Shown here in pieces: positions 1 to 11,800 of a stretch of 49,208 nt of DNA; the first letter of the stretch is position 1; each line of letters begins with the position of its first letter. Both the position numbers and the translations under genes were made by a program. Source of the stretch: Tilletiopsis washingtonensis (lineage: Eukaryota; Basidiomycota; Exobasidiomycetes; Entylomatales); assembly GCF_003144115.1 (NCBI RefSeq), contig NW_020312001.1:165828-215035 (forward strand), read 5' to 3'. Below the pieces are notes generated by a model. The model was not told the origin of the DNA and ran no database searches. It was given only the letters and a program-made list of their open reading frames with translations.

Positions 1-71
<71 letters not shown>
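1..71. repeat. (TC)n microsatellite inside an FPGS intron
   Basis: A perfect TC dinucleotide run opens the window. It lies in the intron that ends at the AG at 124-125, just before the first visible FPGS exon. On the coding strand it is an extreme pyrimidine tract, though it ends about 50 bases before the splice acceptor, which is itself preceded by a short CA run. Its left edge is cut by the window, so the true length is unknown. Confidence 0.95.
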
Positions 72-74
<3 letters not shown>

Positions 75-125
75 GTACAAGCATGGCACTGATCTCCTCG
101 TCGATTGCGCAACACACACACACAG

Positions 126-1073
126 GTGGCTCGTTTCACTGCTCTTCCTCCCGTGGGCGCCAGCGATGCGCTGCGCTCCATCCGCCTCGGTCTTCCCGGA
201 GCGCATCAAGCCTCCAACGCGCAGCTGGCCCTTGCCCTCACGCGCGGCTTCCTCGCCTCTTCGGCCGCTCAGGCCGCCTTTCGCCTGTCGCAGCCGAGCG
301 ACCTGGCGTGCCAGCTTGGCGCGCCGCCTCTTGCGTGGGAGAGGACGGCGCTAGAAGAGGCTCAATGGCCGGGCCGATGTCAATGCGTGCCCACGACGAC
401 GACGAAGGCCGAGGAAGCAGCTGTCACTTACTTCCTCGACGGAGCACACACGACTGACAGTCTCGCACACGCCACGTCCTGGTTCGTCGATGCCTCGCCG
501 CCGCCGCCGCCTCCTCCTGCCTCCACTGCGGCAGCGAAGACGCAGACGCAGCGAGTGCTGCTGTTCAACTGCACGCATGGACGCAGTGCGAGGGAGCTGC
601 TCGAGGCGCTCTTGCATGGCATCGAGGACGCAGAGAGGGATAAGGCCGTCTTTGACCACATCATCTTCTGCACCAACGAGACCTACCGGCACGGCTCTTC
701 TGGCGGTACGTGTCCTCCTGCCCTCTTGCCAGACTGAGGCGGCGCCCCCAGCTGACGCGCAAACGCGCAATACCCAGATCTGACGAGCAAAGGAGAGGAC
801 TCGGACGAAGTCAAGGCATTGGTGGTGCAGCGCGAGCTCGAGGCTGCGTGGCTGACGCTGCGGCCTCGAGATGCAGCCAAAGTGCAGGTGCAGCCGAGCA
901 TCGAGGAGGCGCTGCGCCGTGTGCGCCAGCTGGCAGCAGCGCCAGAGGCGCCACAGGCGCACGTCAAGACCGACGTCCTCGTCACGGGAAGTCTGCTGCT
1001 GGTGGGGGGCGTCATGGCGCATCTGAAAGATGCGGGAGACCTTGATGATGCTCTCGTCAGCACGCGGACATAG
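126..1073 (+). CDS. MET7: Folylpolyglutamate synthase, C-terminal part (5' end outside window)
   Basis: Adds glutamate residues to folates in an ATP-dependent reaction, which retains folate in cytosol and mitochondria. Visible exons are 126-705 and 778-1073, joined across a 72-base GT..AG intron; the joint gives GSSGDLTSK in frame. Family marks are the LGLPGAHQASNAQLA segment, the YFLDGAHTTDSL block of the Mur-ligase-like C-terminal domain, the FNCTHGRSARELL strand, and the terminal block VLVTGSLLLVGGVM. The N-terminal ATP-binding domain lies upstream of the window. The upstream intron contains the TC microsatellite. The gene converges on the DSF2-like gene, with 149 bases between the two stop codons. 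Confidence 0.93.
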
Positions 1074-1222
1074 CACAAAACAAAGGGGGGGGGGGGGCAA
1101 GATGGCAAATAAGATTGCAGCAAACCAGACTCTCGCTTTGCGTGCTTCCCCCACCCCCACCCCCGCCCCCCCCTTCCCTCCAACCGAATTTGCCTACCGC
1201 TCTCAGGCTGGCTATGGGGGGG
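1074..1222. terminator. Short convergent 3' spacer with G13 and C-rich tracts
   Basis: This 149-base spacer separates two stop codons that face each other and must hold both 3' ends. It contains a run of 13 G at 1085-1097, eleven bases past the FPGS stop, and a C-rich block at 1148-1173 that reads as four G-runs with one-base loops on the minus strand. Calling it a terminator is inference from position; no polyadenylation signal is obvious. Confidence 0.5.
1148..1173 (-). promoter_or_regulatory. Predicted G-quadruplex in the 3' UTR of the DSF2-like gene
   Basis: On the minus strand the block reads as G8, C, G5, T, G5, T, G5, that is four G-runs with single-base loops, a classical very stable quadruplex pattern. 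It begins 50 bases after the DSF2-like stop codon, so it would be present in that mRNA or near its 3' end. Function is inference. Confidence 0.6.
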
Positions 1223-4200
1223 CTACGAATACTTGTCCTTGTGGATCCACGACAGCCCGACAGTGTCGTAGCCCTGCGCCTCGGCCATGCGATAGTACTG
1301 CGCCGCGCGCTTCAGGTCCTTCTTGCAGCCGCCCTTGCCGGCGGCCAGGAGCGCGGCAGCTTCGGCCTGCGCATCGGCATCGCCCAGCTTGGCGGCGAGC
1401 TCGAAGTACTCGAGTGCCATGCGCTCTTTGCGTAGAAAGAGAGAGGAGATCAGTGAAAGAACAGCGCGGGAAGAAGAGGGAGAAAGAACGCACTGTCCAT
1501 CTTGACGCCCCAGCCGTAGCAGAAGCACTTGCCGAGCTCATACACTGACAGCTTGAGCTCCGACTATTGGGGGCGCGGCAGAGCGTCAGCTACGTCGTCG
1601 CTCCTCACTCTCCGTCCTTCCGCTCTGTCTCTTTCTATCTCGGGCACTCACTCGAATCGCGCGCAATTCCCCCTCGCTCTTCTTGCCCTCTCCACTCATC
1701 ATCTCGCCCGCTCTAGCGGCCGCCCTCGAGATCCACTCAAAGCCTCTCTTGGGATCCTTTCGCGCGCCCCACCCCTCTCGCAGCGCCATGCCCCACATGC
1801 ACATGCCCACCACACAGCCGCCATCGACGCGCGCCGAGCGCTCAAAGTAGTACGCCGAGCGCGCCAGCTCGCCCGTCTCGTGGTGCGTGATGCCTTGAGA
1901 GAGAAGCTCCTCGGCCGCCGAGGGCCCAGTGCGCGTGTCGACACGCAACGGCGCCGCGCGCCCAGCGGCTGGCACCGAGGCAGCTCCGAGGCCGAGAGTG
2001 CGCGCACTGGGCGCGGCGCCAGTGCCGACGGAGGAGTACGACACGGCCGAACGCAGGGCGGGCTTGTTGCCCTGCGCAGGCTGTGCGGCCGCCGGCGTCT
2101 GCGCTGCGCGCTGCGACGCTGCGGGCGCAGAGATGGGCGCAGTGGGAGGCCATGCTGCAGCTCCTCGGTGCGCAATCGTGTGGCTGCGCTGAAGCTCCTC
2201 CGTCCACGCCTCGGCCTGCGGACTTGGCTGCGTCTCGGCGCGTCGCGGCGGTTCCGACGCTCTCACGCGGGCCGCATGATCCCAGGCAGTAGGCGCTTGA
2301 GGCGAGCGCAATGCGGAAGAGGTGTTGGCGCTCGAAGTCGAGCCCGAACGAGCAGAGTACATGCTCTCCAGACTCTCCCTTCGTCGTGCCGACACTGCAC
2401 CGTGCGCAACGGCCTCGTGATCGTAATGCACAGTGCCGACGGACATGCGAGAGCTGGCGAGGGTGCTGCTGCTGTCTCTTCGCGAGCTGCCGTCGAGACG
2501 CAGCGTCTCGACATCGAGATCAGACACGATGCTCTCGCGTCCATCGGCGTCGCGAATGGCTTGGGCACGCGCGCGGCCCAGGCCCAGTGGCGGAGACGCG
2601 GCAGTAGGGCCGGCGTTGGGATCCGCATATCCAGCGCCGCCCATGCCCGCGTCGAGAGGAGGAGGCGGCGGAGCGCGCCCGCCCGGGTGGCCATGCACAC
2701 CTGGCTGTCCTGTGCTGCGCGCAGAGACGCGTCCGCCAGATGTCCGTCGTGCGCCATCCGGCGTGAGGATCGGCGAGCCCAGCGGCCGCGCCAGCACCAC
2801 AGATGGGCCCACAGCTTGCCGCAGCGCCGGAGCTTGATGCTCCTCGACCGTCTCAACGCGCGCGCTCCACGCTTGCATGTCGTGCTGCGGGCTACGCGAG
2901 TGATGCATCTCGCCTCCGAGCAGACTTGCGCGTCCGCCGGAGTGGTGACTTGACGCAGAGCCCGCAGGCGTCGGTGGCCAGACGTAGACGTGGGCGTTGC
3001 CCACGCTGCGTTCACTGCCGCTGCCGCTCCCGCCGCCGTTGCGCAATGTCGACGCTGAAGCGATGGACGAGACCGAATCGCGGTTGCTTGCGCGCGCCTC
3101 GTCCGAGTCTGCGCCAGCACCGACGCCAATGCCTTGAATGTCGGCCATGACGCTGCGAATCGTGTCGCGCCGCGAGGGCGTATGTGGGGCGCCTTGTGGA
3201 GGCACAGGAGAGCGCACGAGAGAAACGACGTGCTCGTTCTCTGCGTCTTGATGGTAGCTAGCCTCCGCCTCCTCGACGCCCGCACCTTGACTGCGCCGTG
3301 GGCCTGGAGCACTTGGCGTGACGGCAGCGACGTGATGCAGTGCAGCGGCGTCCTTGAACTGCGGACTGGATCCTGCTCTTCCGCATGCTGGCCTTGCGGA
3401 GCTGGGCAGATCGTCCAGCCCTTGCCCAATCGCCAATCCCCGAAGCCCCGCAAGTGTCGTTATGCCACCGTCTCCCTCCTCCCCATCGTCTTCATCGTCG
3501 TGCCCATACATGCTTTCGTCATCCGCCGAGTTGGCCCAAGCGCGCCCCCATCTCCCTCCTTCACCAAACTCGCTCGAGCGCACAGTGTTGACACTCTCGC
3601 GGCGCTGCAGTTGCGTGAGGCCGCGCAGCGCTGCCGCCACTTCATCTTCGCTGCCGCCGTCGCCCCACGGCGCCGCTCCGCCGACGATGGACTCGCGCTC
3701 GTGAGCGCCCGTCAAGCTGTTGAAGCTCATGTCCGACGCGACCGAGCTGCGAAAGGCGCCATGCCCTAGCAGCTGGGTGCTATCGCGCGCCTGAGGCGGG
3801 CCCGCTGTACTGCTCGATGCAGACGTGGCCGCAAAGCGTTGAGGCCCAGGTCCATCATCGAGCAGCTCGACGCGCACATGCGACAGCTCAGCTTGCTGCA
3901 GCCGCGGCGAGGGCTGCGGCGAGGAGGCACCTTGCTGCTGTTGCTTGCCGAGACGAGCGGCACGTTGTCGACGCACCTCGTCACGCCGATGCGACTCGGC
4001 TTCGTCGCCGCTGCTGCTGCTGCCTCCTGCTGCGCCACGGCTGCTGCCCAGCTCGGAGCCGAGCTCTTCACTCGGGACACGCGGCGCTTCTCGCCGCACA
4101 GACGGGGCACGCGAGATGCCGAGTGCGCGAGAGTAGAGGTGCTGCGCCTGCTGCTCGGACGGCGGCTGCGGCGGGCGAGGCCGCGAAGGGCCCGCGGCGC

Positions 4201-4336
4201 TGGTGCTGCTGCTGCTGCTGCTGCTGCTGCCGCTGGCGTCACTGACGACGCCGTGTGCCAGGGCATCGAGCGGCGAACGCGCGGCCTGCCATGCCGCCGC
4301 TGCGGGTGCGAGACGCGGCTGCGACGAAAGCGGCAT
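1223..4336 (-). CDS. Sel1-repeat protein, DSF2-like
   Basis: Exons 4336-1652, 1563-1494 and 1425-1223 give about 985 residues. The first 800 residues are low-complexity and Ser/Pro/Gly-rich, with a long Ser run encoded by a GCT repeat near 4205-4228, so probably disordered. The C-terminal 175 residues hold about four Sel1-like repeats (for example ARSAYYFERSARVDGG, GWGVKMDKRMALEYFELAAK and KKDLKRAAQYYRMAEAQG) and end in WIHKDKYS. This pattern matches fungal DSF2/HCP-like proteins, which are relatives of the chitin-synthase activator Skt5. Sel1 repeats form alpha-solenoids for protein binding, so a scaffold role is likely, but the exact process is unknown. The start ATG follows a good CCGCC context. 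It is divergent from the aminotransferase gene. Confidence 0.8.
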
Positions 4337-5064
4337 GGCGGCTGTGTGCTGAGAGCGAGAGGAGGTGCGTGGAGTGGAGAATTAGGCACGCATGACCTGC
4401 GTGGAGGGATGGAGGCGAGGGTGAAGCGGAGAGGAGGGAGCGCTGAGGAGGGAGAGAGCGTGCGACGCTGGAAACAGAGCGAGGCGTGAGAGGCGTGAGA
4501 GGCAGCCAGGTGACGCAGAGCGCAGGTGGGTGAGAGAGAGGTGGAGTTGGTGGTTGCGGTCACCGCCAAAGAGACGATAGCTGCAGGGGCCAGCAGCCGT
4601 GTCACTCTCGGTGATGTGTGGGGCGCGCGGCTCGTGCCTCGCTCGGTGTTGCACGGCGCGCGCGGCGCGGCCGCGGCGGAGGTCCGGCAGCGCGCGCGGC
4701 GGGAGCTGATCTCGCCACTGTGCCGCTGCCGCCATGCCGCCATGCAGGAGAGCGAGATCTCGCCCTCGGCCAAGCCACGGCCGCGCCGGGCATCTCGCTC
4801 AGCCTCGGGGGAGCGGGCGGCGCGCACGTGACGCCGGCCGTGAGAGAGAGAGAGGCCGCGGCCGAGTCACGCGGCGCGCCGTGCCGTCGTCTCGGTGCTG
4901 GCACCGCGGCCGCCTCTCCGTCGCGCCCTCCTCCCACCCCTCGCCGCGCCCTCAATTCGTTATCGCCGCGCCCCTGCACTTCTTGCGCTCGCCGGGCTTG
5001 CTTCCTCCTCATTCTTGCCGCCGTATAAGAAGCCAGCGCATCGTCCAGCGCGACGTGGCCCAGC
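4337..5064. promoter_or_regulatory. Divergent promoter region, DSF2-like / BAT
   Basis: The 728 bases between two start codons have no supported gene. A TATAA-like string lies at 5024-5028, about 40 bases before the BAT start codon, which would leave a very short leader if used. The BAT-proximal 150 bases are pyrimidine-rich on the plus strand, as is usual for fungal start regions. No clear Leu3-type CCGG-N4-CCGG site was found. Confidence 0.45.
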
Positions 5065-6895
5065 ATGTCGCTCCGCTCCGCGCTTCTCCGCTCCTCTCGC
5101 TCTCTCCTCGCCGCGTCATCGCGCGCGCCGCCTGCTGCCTCTCGCTGCCTCTCCCACGCCGCTCCTCGGCCACGCCTCATGGCGCCCTCGCTCGACGTCG
5201 CGGCGCGCGCCGCCTCGTCGCACACCGTCGACGGGCCCGCCGGACAGGTGGCCGCGCCCGAGAGTGTCGCGGGCGAGCAGGCCGCCGGCGCGCGCGACAT
5301 CGCTGCCGCTGACCTCGTCGTCACGCACGTCGAGCAGCGCAAGTCGCCGCCGCCTGCCTCGGCCCTCGTCTTTGGCCACACCTTCGCAGACCACATGCTC
5401 GCCATCGAGTGGACGAGCGCAGAGGGCTGGCAGGCGCCGCAGATCAAGCCGTACGGGCCGCTGGTGCTCGACCCCAGCAGCGTCATCTTCCACTATGCGC
5501 CGTCGCTGTTCGAGGGCATGAAGGCCTACAAGGACGTCGAGGGCAAGGTCCGCCTCTTCCGCCCCGACATGAACATGAAGCGCATGAACACGAGCGCAGA
5601 GCGCATTGCCCTGCCGGTGAGTGGCAGCGAGCCGTGGAGATGCAGCGTGCGGGAGAGAGAGATGCTCTGAGGGCGCGGACAGGCCATGCCTTGAGAAGAA
5701 GGCTCGTGAACGGCGAGGCATCGGCTGCGGCGCCGGTCTCGAGCGGGCGTGGCGCACACAGCTGCTGCAGCAGCGCTCCATCACGAGGCAGGCCTCCGTG
5801 GCCGCCGAGCTGGCTCAAGATCGGCGCACCGGCGCTCTGGTTCCCTCGCTGTGGGGGGCCTCGCACGCTCGGGGTGGTCTGACTTCGTGCCGTGTTTCAA
5901 ACGACTCACACTCCTGCCCTTCGCTCGCCTCAGACGTTCTCGGGCAAGGAGCTGATCAAGCTGATTGCCAAGCTCGTCGAGCTCGACGCCGCCTGGATTC
6001 CCTCCGAGCCGGGCCACTCTCTCTACATCCGGCCCGCACTCATCGGCACACAGGCGGCGCTCGGCGTGCACCCCACCACTGATGCCTTGCTCTTCGTCAT
6101 CTCCTCGCCCGTGGGCCCCTACTACAAGACGGGCTTCAAGCCCGTCGCCCTCGAGGCGGACCCGGCGCGCGTGCGCGCCTGGCCCGGAGGCACGGGCAAC
6201 TTCAAGCTGGGCAGCAACTACGCGCCGGGCATCCGCCCGCAGATGGAGGCGGCCAAGCGCGGATACCAGCAGAACCTCTGGCTCTTCGGCGACGAGCACT
6301 GGCTCACCGAGGTCGGCACGATGAACCTCTTTGTGGTGCTGAAGAAGGGCGAGGGTGAGTTCGTCGTTGCATCGGCGCTTGAAGTGCGACAAGGGAAACG
6401 AGGAGGTTGACCTTGTTCCGCGCCAGGCATCGAAATCGTCACTCCCCCACTCGACGGCATGATTCTTCCCGGCGTCACGCGCGACTCCATCCTCGCCCTC
6501 GCACGCGACCACGCCGCGGGCAGCATCGCGCTCGAGGGCGTGCCGCAGCAGGTGACGGTGTCGGAGCGAGGCATCAACATGGGCGAGATTCAGCAGGCCG
6601 AGAAGGACGGCTCGCTGTGCGAAATCTTTGGCGCTGGTACCGCGGCTGTCGTCAGCCCTGTGGACCGCATCGTGAGTGTGCCCCGCTTGCCTCTCTTGGC
6701 TGTCGAGCCAGATCACTGTAAGCTGACAAGTTTGTTGGCGCGGGGCAGGGATACATGGGCAAGGACATCCACATTCCCGTCGGCGAGGGCGGCGTGGGAG
6801 CGGTGGCAAAGGCCATGCTGCAGCGCATCCAGGACATCCAGCTCGGGCGCGTCGAGCACCCGTGGAGCGTGCTGGTGGAGGACCTCGTCAAGTGA
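5065..6895 (+). CDS. BAT1: Branched-chain amino acid aminotransferase
   Basis: A PLP enzyme of fold type IV that interconverts Leu/Ile/Val and their 2-oxo acids with 2-oxoglutarate/glutamate. Exons 5065-5616, 5934-6354, 6427-6671 and 6749-6895 give 454 residues. The first 40 residues are Arg/Ser/Ala-rich without acids, typical of a mitochondrial presequence. Family blocks are [49 protein letters not shown], the PLP-lysine segment [41 protein letters not shown] and [13 protein letters not shown]. Intron 1 is 317 bases, the longest in the window. An in-frame ATG at 5179, in good context, would give a protein without the presequence, so dual targeting is possible. Confidence 0.96.
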
Positions 6896-7248
6896 GGGGG
6901 GGACCCAACAGGCTTGCGGTACGGGGAAGGGAGAGGTGGGGCGCCACTAGATAGATGGAGTTGACGGGATGAGGCACGCCTTGAAAAAGCAAGCTAGATG
7001 TAACGCGCCTCGGCTTTCCCTGTCACACTTCTTCATGCACTTCTTTCATCAGCTGACGCCTGATGCGACGGCCGTCTTCGCTGGCTCGCTGCTCAGCCCC
7101 CCGTCTGACGCGGTGCTACGCACGTGGCCGAGTGGAAGCGAGGTATGCGATTGGATGAGCGTCTACGTGTCTATGTGGGGGATCTCTATGGCACCGCTTC
7201 ACGGACATCTAGCGGCCCGAGGGTGAAGGGTGGGGCGAGGTGCCGATC
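6896..7248. other. Convergent spacer BAT / universal stress protein
   Basis: These 353 bases lie between two facing stop codons and hold both 3' UTRs. Small open frames here show no family signature. Nothing else is seen. Confidence 0.6.
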
Positions 7249-8152
7249 TCATTTGATGGTGAGCACGGGGCAAGGCGCATGCTGCGTCAGATGCGTCGAG
7301 GTGGCACCCACGCCTGCGCCGAGACCGTGAAGACCCTTGCGAGTGCGCTTTCCACAGACGACCTGTGTTGAGTGCGGTCAGCTCAGCATCGATGCTCGCT
7401 GCTGGCAATCAAGAGACGGCAGGTGGGGGAGCGGCACAACTCACCAGATCCACCTCGTGGTACTGCGCCACGCGCACGAGGCTCTGCCGCGGGTCGCCGT
7501 GCAGCACGTGCGTCGTCGTGGCGTAGCCCGCGGCGCGCAGCTGCGCCTTGTACGGCTGCAGCTTCTCCACGGCCTCTTCACGCAGCGCCTTGAGCATGAC
7601 GTTCTGCTGGCGTGCGTCGATGGAGAGAGGACCCGAGACCCAGGGTCCGCTGAGCACGTTTGCAGGCAGGACGGAGGCGACTGGAAGAGAAGACAGGTCA
7701 GAGACGTGGCTGCGTTTTGCGCAACGAGGAGCCAACTCACTGAACACATGCGCTCCCTTGGCCACCACCTTCGTCTCGAGCAACCACTTCAGCGCCTTGT
7801 CTCCCGCCTCGGTGCCATCGAGTGCCAGCATCACCTTGCACCCCTCTGCCTTGACCTCGGCGCCCGTTGCGCCCACGATGGCCTGCGTGCGCGCCTCGTC
7901 GGGCACGTCGCGCCGGTCGAACGGGTTGCTGCTCTCGAGCGCCGGCGTCTGCGCATGCTCGTGCGTCGGCGTGGCCGTGCCGTCGGCGGCGCCGGCGTGC
8001 GTGCGGCGACGACCGCCAGGGAGATGCAGAGAGGCCACGGAGGCGAAGAGCTTCTTGGCGGGCGAAGAGGGCTCGCTTTGCCCAGCGCTGCCGCTGCCGT
8101 TGGCGGCGGGCACGTCGACTGCGACGGGCGCGGGGGCTGGGGACTGTGTCAT
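7249..8152 (-). CDS. Universal stress protein (UspA fold)
   Basis: Exons 8152-7741, 7680-7445 and 7362-7249 give 253 residues. After a Ser/Ala-rich N-terminus (about 80 residues), the Usp domain begins with KVMLALDGTEAGDKALKWLL, continues with ATTTHVLHGDPRQSLVRVAQ and EVDLVVCGKRTRKGLHG, and ends in VGATSTHLTQHAPCPVLTI. The last exon is only 114 bases and is needed to complete the nucleotide-binding C-terminal strand, which supports the splice choice. Usp proteins bind ATP or act as stress chaperones; the fungal role here is unknown. The start was placed at the first real ATG (MTQSPAP); longer frames upstream lack an ATG. Intron 1 is 60 bases and stop-free. Confidence 0.9.
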
Positions 8153-8863
8153 GATCAGAGATGGCCGTGGATGTCGCGAGTGAGGCAAGCGTAAGGTGTC
8201 GCTGGCTCTTATGGGAAGCTCAGGCTGTGGCGAGCTCGCAACGCAGATACGGCCCTCGGTGCGAAGCTGTGCGCACAAGGCCGAGGCATCGGGCCACCGT
8301 CCGCCCGTGCATGCCCGTTGCCCAAGCAGCGTCGAATCTGGAGCTTGCGAACTGCCGCGGCAGATCTCTGCTTCAGCACGCCAAGTGTCGCTGTCGGTAC
8401 CACACCGCTGGACATCGCTCGGGCGGACGCTTGGCCGAGCCGGCGGCTCGAAACCACGGCGCAGGTCGCCGCGTCAGGATCGGCGCCTCGGCGTCTTGTG
8501 CCGCGCCGTCGGTCGGATCTTGCCGCGGCGAGTCTAGTCGTGTGGCGCATGCTCTCACGCTCGCTGACAAGCTCTCTCCGACTCGACCGCTTCTACATGC
8601 AGGCGTGGCGGGATTGGAGGCAAGGCGGAGAGCCGGCAGTTAGATAGGATTGAGAAAGACGAGGCACGGCGCGCCTGCGGGCTGTAGCAAGCCAAGCAGG
8701 GCGCAGGGGTTGGGGGGGATGGAGGGGCCACGACTCGTGGTGTGGCAGGGTATCGAGAGCGCGTGTAGAGAGGGGCAATGTGCGATGGGTGTGTGAGGCA
8801 TGAGGTAGGAGGGAGTGGCAGGCGCAGTGAGGGGTGCCATCGAAGAGGCGGAGGCGTGCGGCT
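8153..8863. promoter_or_regulatory. Spacer between RhoGAP 3' end and USP 5' end
   Basis: Both neighbours are on the minus strand, so these 711 bases must contain the 3' UTR of the RhoGAP gene and the promoter of the stress-protein gene. No ORF with a recognisable domain, no tRNA and no repeat is seen. Confidence 0.5.
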
Positions 8864-11800
8864 CTAGGAGGTCTTGTCGAAGATGCTCGGATGCTCGATC
8901 ATGTCTGTGCGAAGGCGCGTGTCAGTGAGAGCAGCAGTGCGGGGCGGAGGCGCTTGCCACGCACACTCGATCGTCATGGCCTTGCCGCCCATGTGTGCAA
9001 ACTCCTTGGACGGGTCGCCCGAGCGCATCAGCGTGGCTGATAGCCAAAAGCCAGAGGTCAGCGCAACGCTTCACACATGTCATCTCACGCGGCCACACTC
9101 ACGCCCGAACACGACGCCGAGGTTCCTGGCGTTCATGCGGTTCTCGTCGCTCGAGAGGCGCACACGATGTAGGTGCCGGATGAGGTAGCGCAGCGTGTCG
9201 TGGTGCTGTCGTGGCAGGCGCGCCACGAGGGCACGCATGTTCTCTTCTCGCTGGGCCGCGTCGTTCTTGAGCTCGGCAGCCTCGATGAACTGCTCGTGCA
9301 GCTCAAAAGTGAGGAGCGGCTCAGGCAGCTCGCGGAAGTAGTTCTTCAGCACCGACGTGATGGCCGAGACGTCGTTGAAGCGGTCTGCGTCCTCCAGATC
9401 GAACGGCTGGCCGCGCTCGAAGAGCTGTGTGATGACACGCAGCTGCGAGGTGCCGCCCGACTTGCGGTAGATGCCCTCGTAGTCCATGCCCATCGCCTCG
9501 ACGGCAGCAATGCACTTCTCGACGACGAGCGGCACCTCGTGGCCCTCGGCCGCGACCTGTTCGATGAGCGGACGCCCAAACATCGACGGTCCAGCCTCGA
9601 AGGGCTCGTCGCTGCGCGAGAAGGGCTGGTTGCACGACGTCGGCAGACTCTGCAGGCAGCGCTGATGGCATGCCTGGCCGCAGAGCGCACAGCGCACCTC
9701 GGACTGGCCCCACATGCTCTTCTGGCACGCAAAGCAGCGCACCGGGCGCAGCATGCTGAATGGCTGGAAGAGATGCTCGCGCACCACAATCTCGTTGGGC
9801 ACTGCCACTCGCTGTCCTGGCGTCTGAGGCGCTTGGCCGCTGCTCGAAGGCGCGGGCGAGGAGAGGCCCTGTGCGGAAGGCTGTGCAGAGCCAGGCGCCA
9901 GCTGGCTGCCCGAGCCCGTGCCAGCCTCGCCCGCGGCCGACACTGCCTTGGGCGGCACGGGCGGCGAGTGGCCCAGCGGCAGGTTCATCGCCGCCGCCGC
10001 GACGGCAGCCTTGGCCGAGTCGTGCAGCTTCGGCTTCATCCACTTGAACTTCTTCGGCGGCGCCGCCTCGATCTTCGTCACCACCGGCGAGGCGAGGCGG
10101 TGGATCGAAGAGTGGTCGTGCGTGTACGTCGAGTCGGACGCGGCAGACGAGGGAAACGTGTCGGTCGTCGCGGACGTCGAGCGCGAACCGCTTCCGTAGC
10201 CTTTGCCGTGCGTCGAGCTGCTGTGCGACGAAGTGCCGCGAACAGGCGTCGAGGAAGGCAGCGGCGGCAGCTGCTCTCGCTCCCGGCCGTCGGCTCGCAG
10301 CCGCGCCGTGCGCGACTCGGTGTCCTCCATGCGCCGCGTGAGCTGCGCCAGGATGCCGTTGAGTTCGTCATTGCGCTGATTGAGCTGCTTCGACTCCTCG
10401 AGGTACGTGTCTCGCGACTGCTTGAGCTCCTCGATCTCGATGAGCAGCGCATCGCGCTCGAACGTCAGCTCGTCAATCTCCTTGCGGTACTTGTCCTTGA
10501 CGCCCTCGAGACGGACGCTGAGGTTGCGCGACAGTGCTGTGGTGCGTTCGCTTGAGGCGACTGCTGCCCCGTCGGGCGCACGCAGGCCCGACTTGCCCTC
10601 CTGGAGCGCGACCAGCTCGGCCACTTCCGCAACAGTCAAGTCCCGCTCGACTGTCAGCTTGGCGAGGTCGCGCTCCAGGCCCTGCAGCGACGTCTTGACC
10701 TCGGCCGAACGGCGCTGCAGGTTCTCCTGCTTGCGCTGCTCCGTAGAGTAGACGGAGAGCTTCGAAGCCTGATCCACGAGCTGCTTCTTCAGCACGAGCA
10801 TCTCGGCCTCTGCATCGAGGCGCGCCTGCACCTCTGCCTCAAACTCCTCGCGCGCGCTCGAGAAGCCGCGAGCCGCATTCTGGCTGGCACGCTTCATGCG
10901 GTCGTACTTGTGCTGCAGGCTCTTCATGCGCTCCTTGGTCTGGTCCAGGTCCAGCAGGATGCTCTCGACGAACGACGTGTCCATGCTGACGTGGCCGTCC
11001 TGCGCCGAGCGGATCGACTCGCGCACCTTGGCCTGGATCGTCTGCAGGCTCGCCGTCGAGGGCTGCTTGCGCAGGCGAGACTCGTCCGTCGCGCTGTCGG
11101 GATGCAGACTCGGCACGGGAGATGAGAGCCCTGCAAGACCCTCGTCCTGCGCTTGCCCATCTGCAGTCTTGAGGCTCTGCGCGGCAGCGGCGGCGTCTGC
11201 AGCGCGCGCGGAGGCAATTGACGGCGGCGACAGCGGCAAGAGCTTGTCCTGCGTCTCGTCGGACGCGGCATGCGCTGGGCCATCGCCGTGCAGGTCTTCG
11301 CTCGGACGCCCGCTGGGGCTGAGACGCAAGTCCTCCGACGAGTCAAACTGGCCGAAGGTGTCCATCAGGTTGACAAAGTCGGGGTCGTAGAAGCTGAAGG
11401 CGCGCGAGAGGCGGTCAGTCTGACGCGGCGGCGACGCGGCTAGCATCGGCGCTGCCAGCCGAGGCGCCTCGTCCGCGGTCCGCTTGATTGATGGCGTCGA
11501 GAAGCCCTTGGAGGCGCTGGCGTCTCCTTGCCTCTGCATCGAGTAGCGGTTCGACTTCTTCGCCTCGTCGCGCAGCTCCGATGCTGCCTCGTCGTACGTG
11601 CGCGTTGTGGGCGGCGCACTCGAAGGCGGCAGCGCGCCGCGCTCTTCGATGCCCAGACCCACGCGCATCGAGCTCGGCGGCGGAAAGCTGGGCTTTGTGG
11701 GTGTGCGCAGCGGCTGCATGAGCGGGTTCTCGGACGTGGGACTTGAGCGCGCTCCATCGGACGAGGGCATGGGACTGCGAGTGTGCACGCTCGGCCCGCT

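Noticed and set aside
1529-2953. 474-codon open frame on the plus strand
   Set aside because: Antisense to the DSF2-like gene; Arg/Ser/Ala-rich and without a domain.
9173-10555. 460-codon open frame on the plus strand
   Set aside because: Antisense shadow of the RhoGAP gene, where the minus strand has C1, coiled-coil and RhoGAP motifs.
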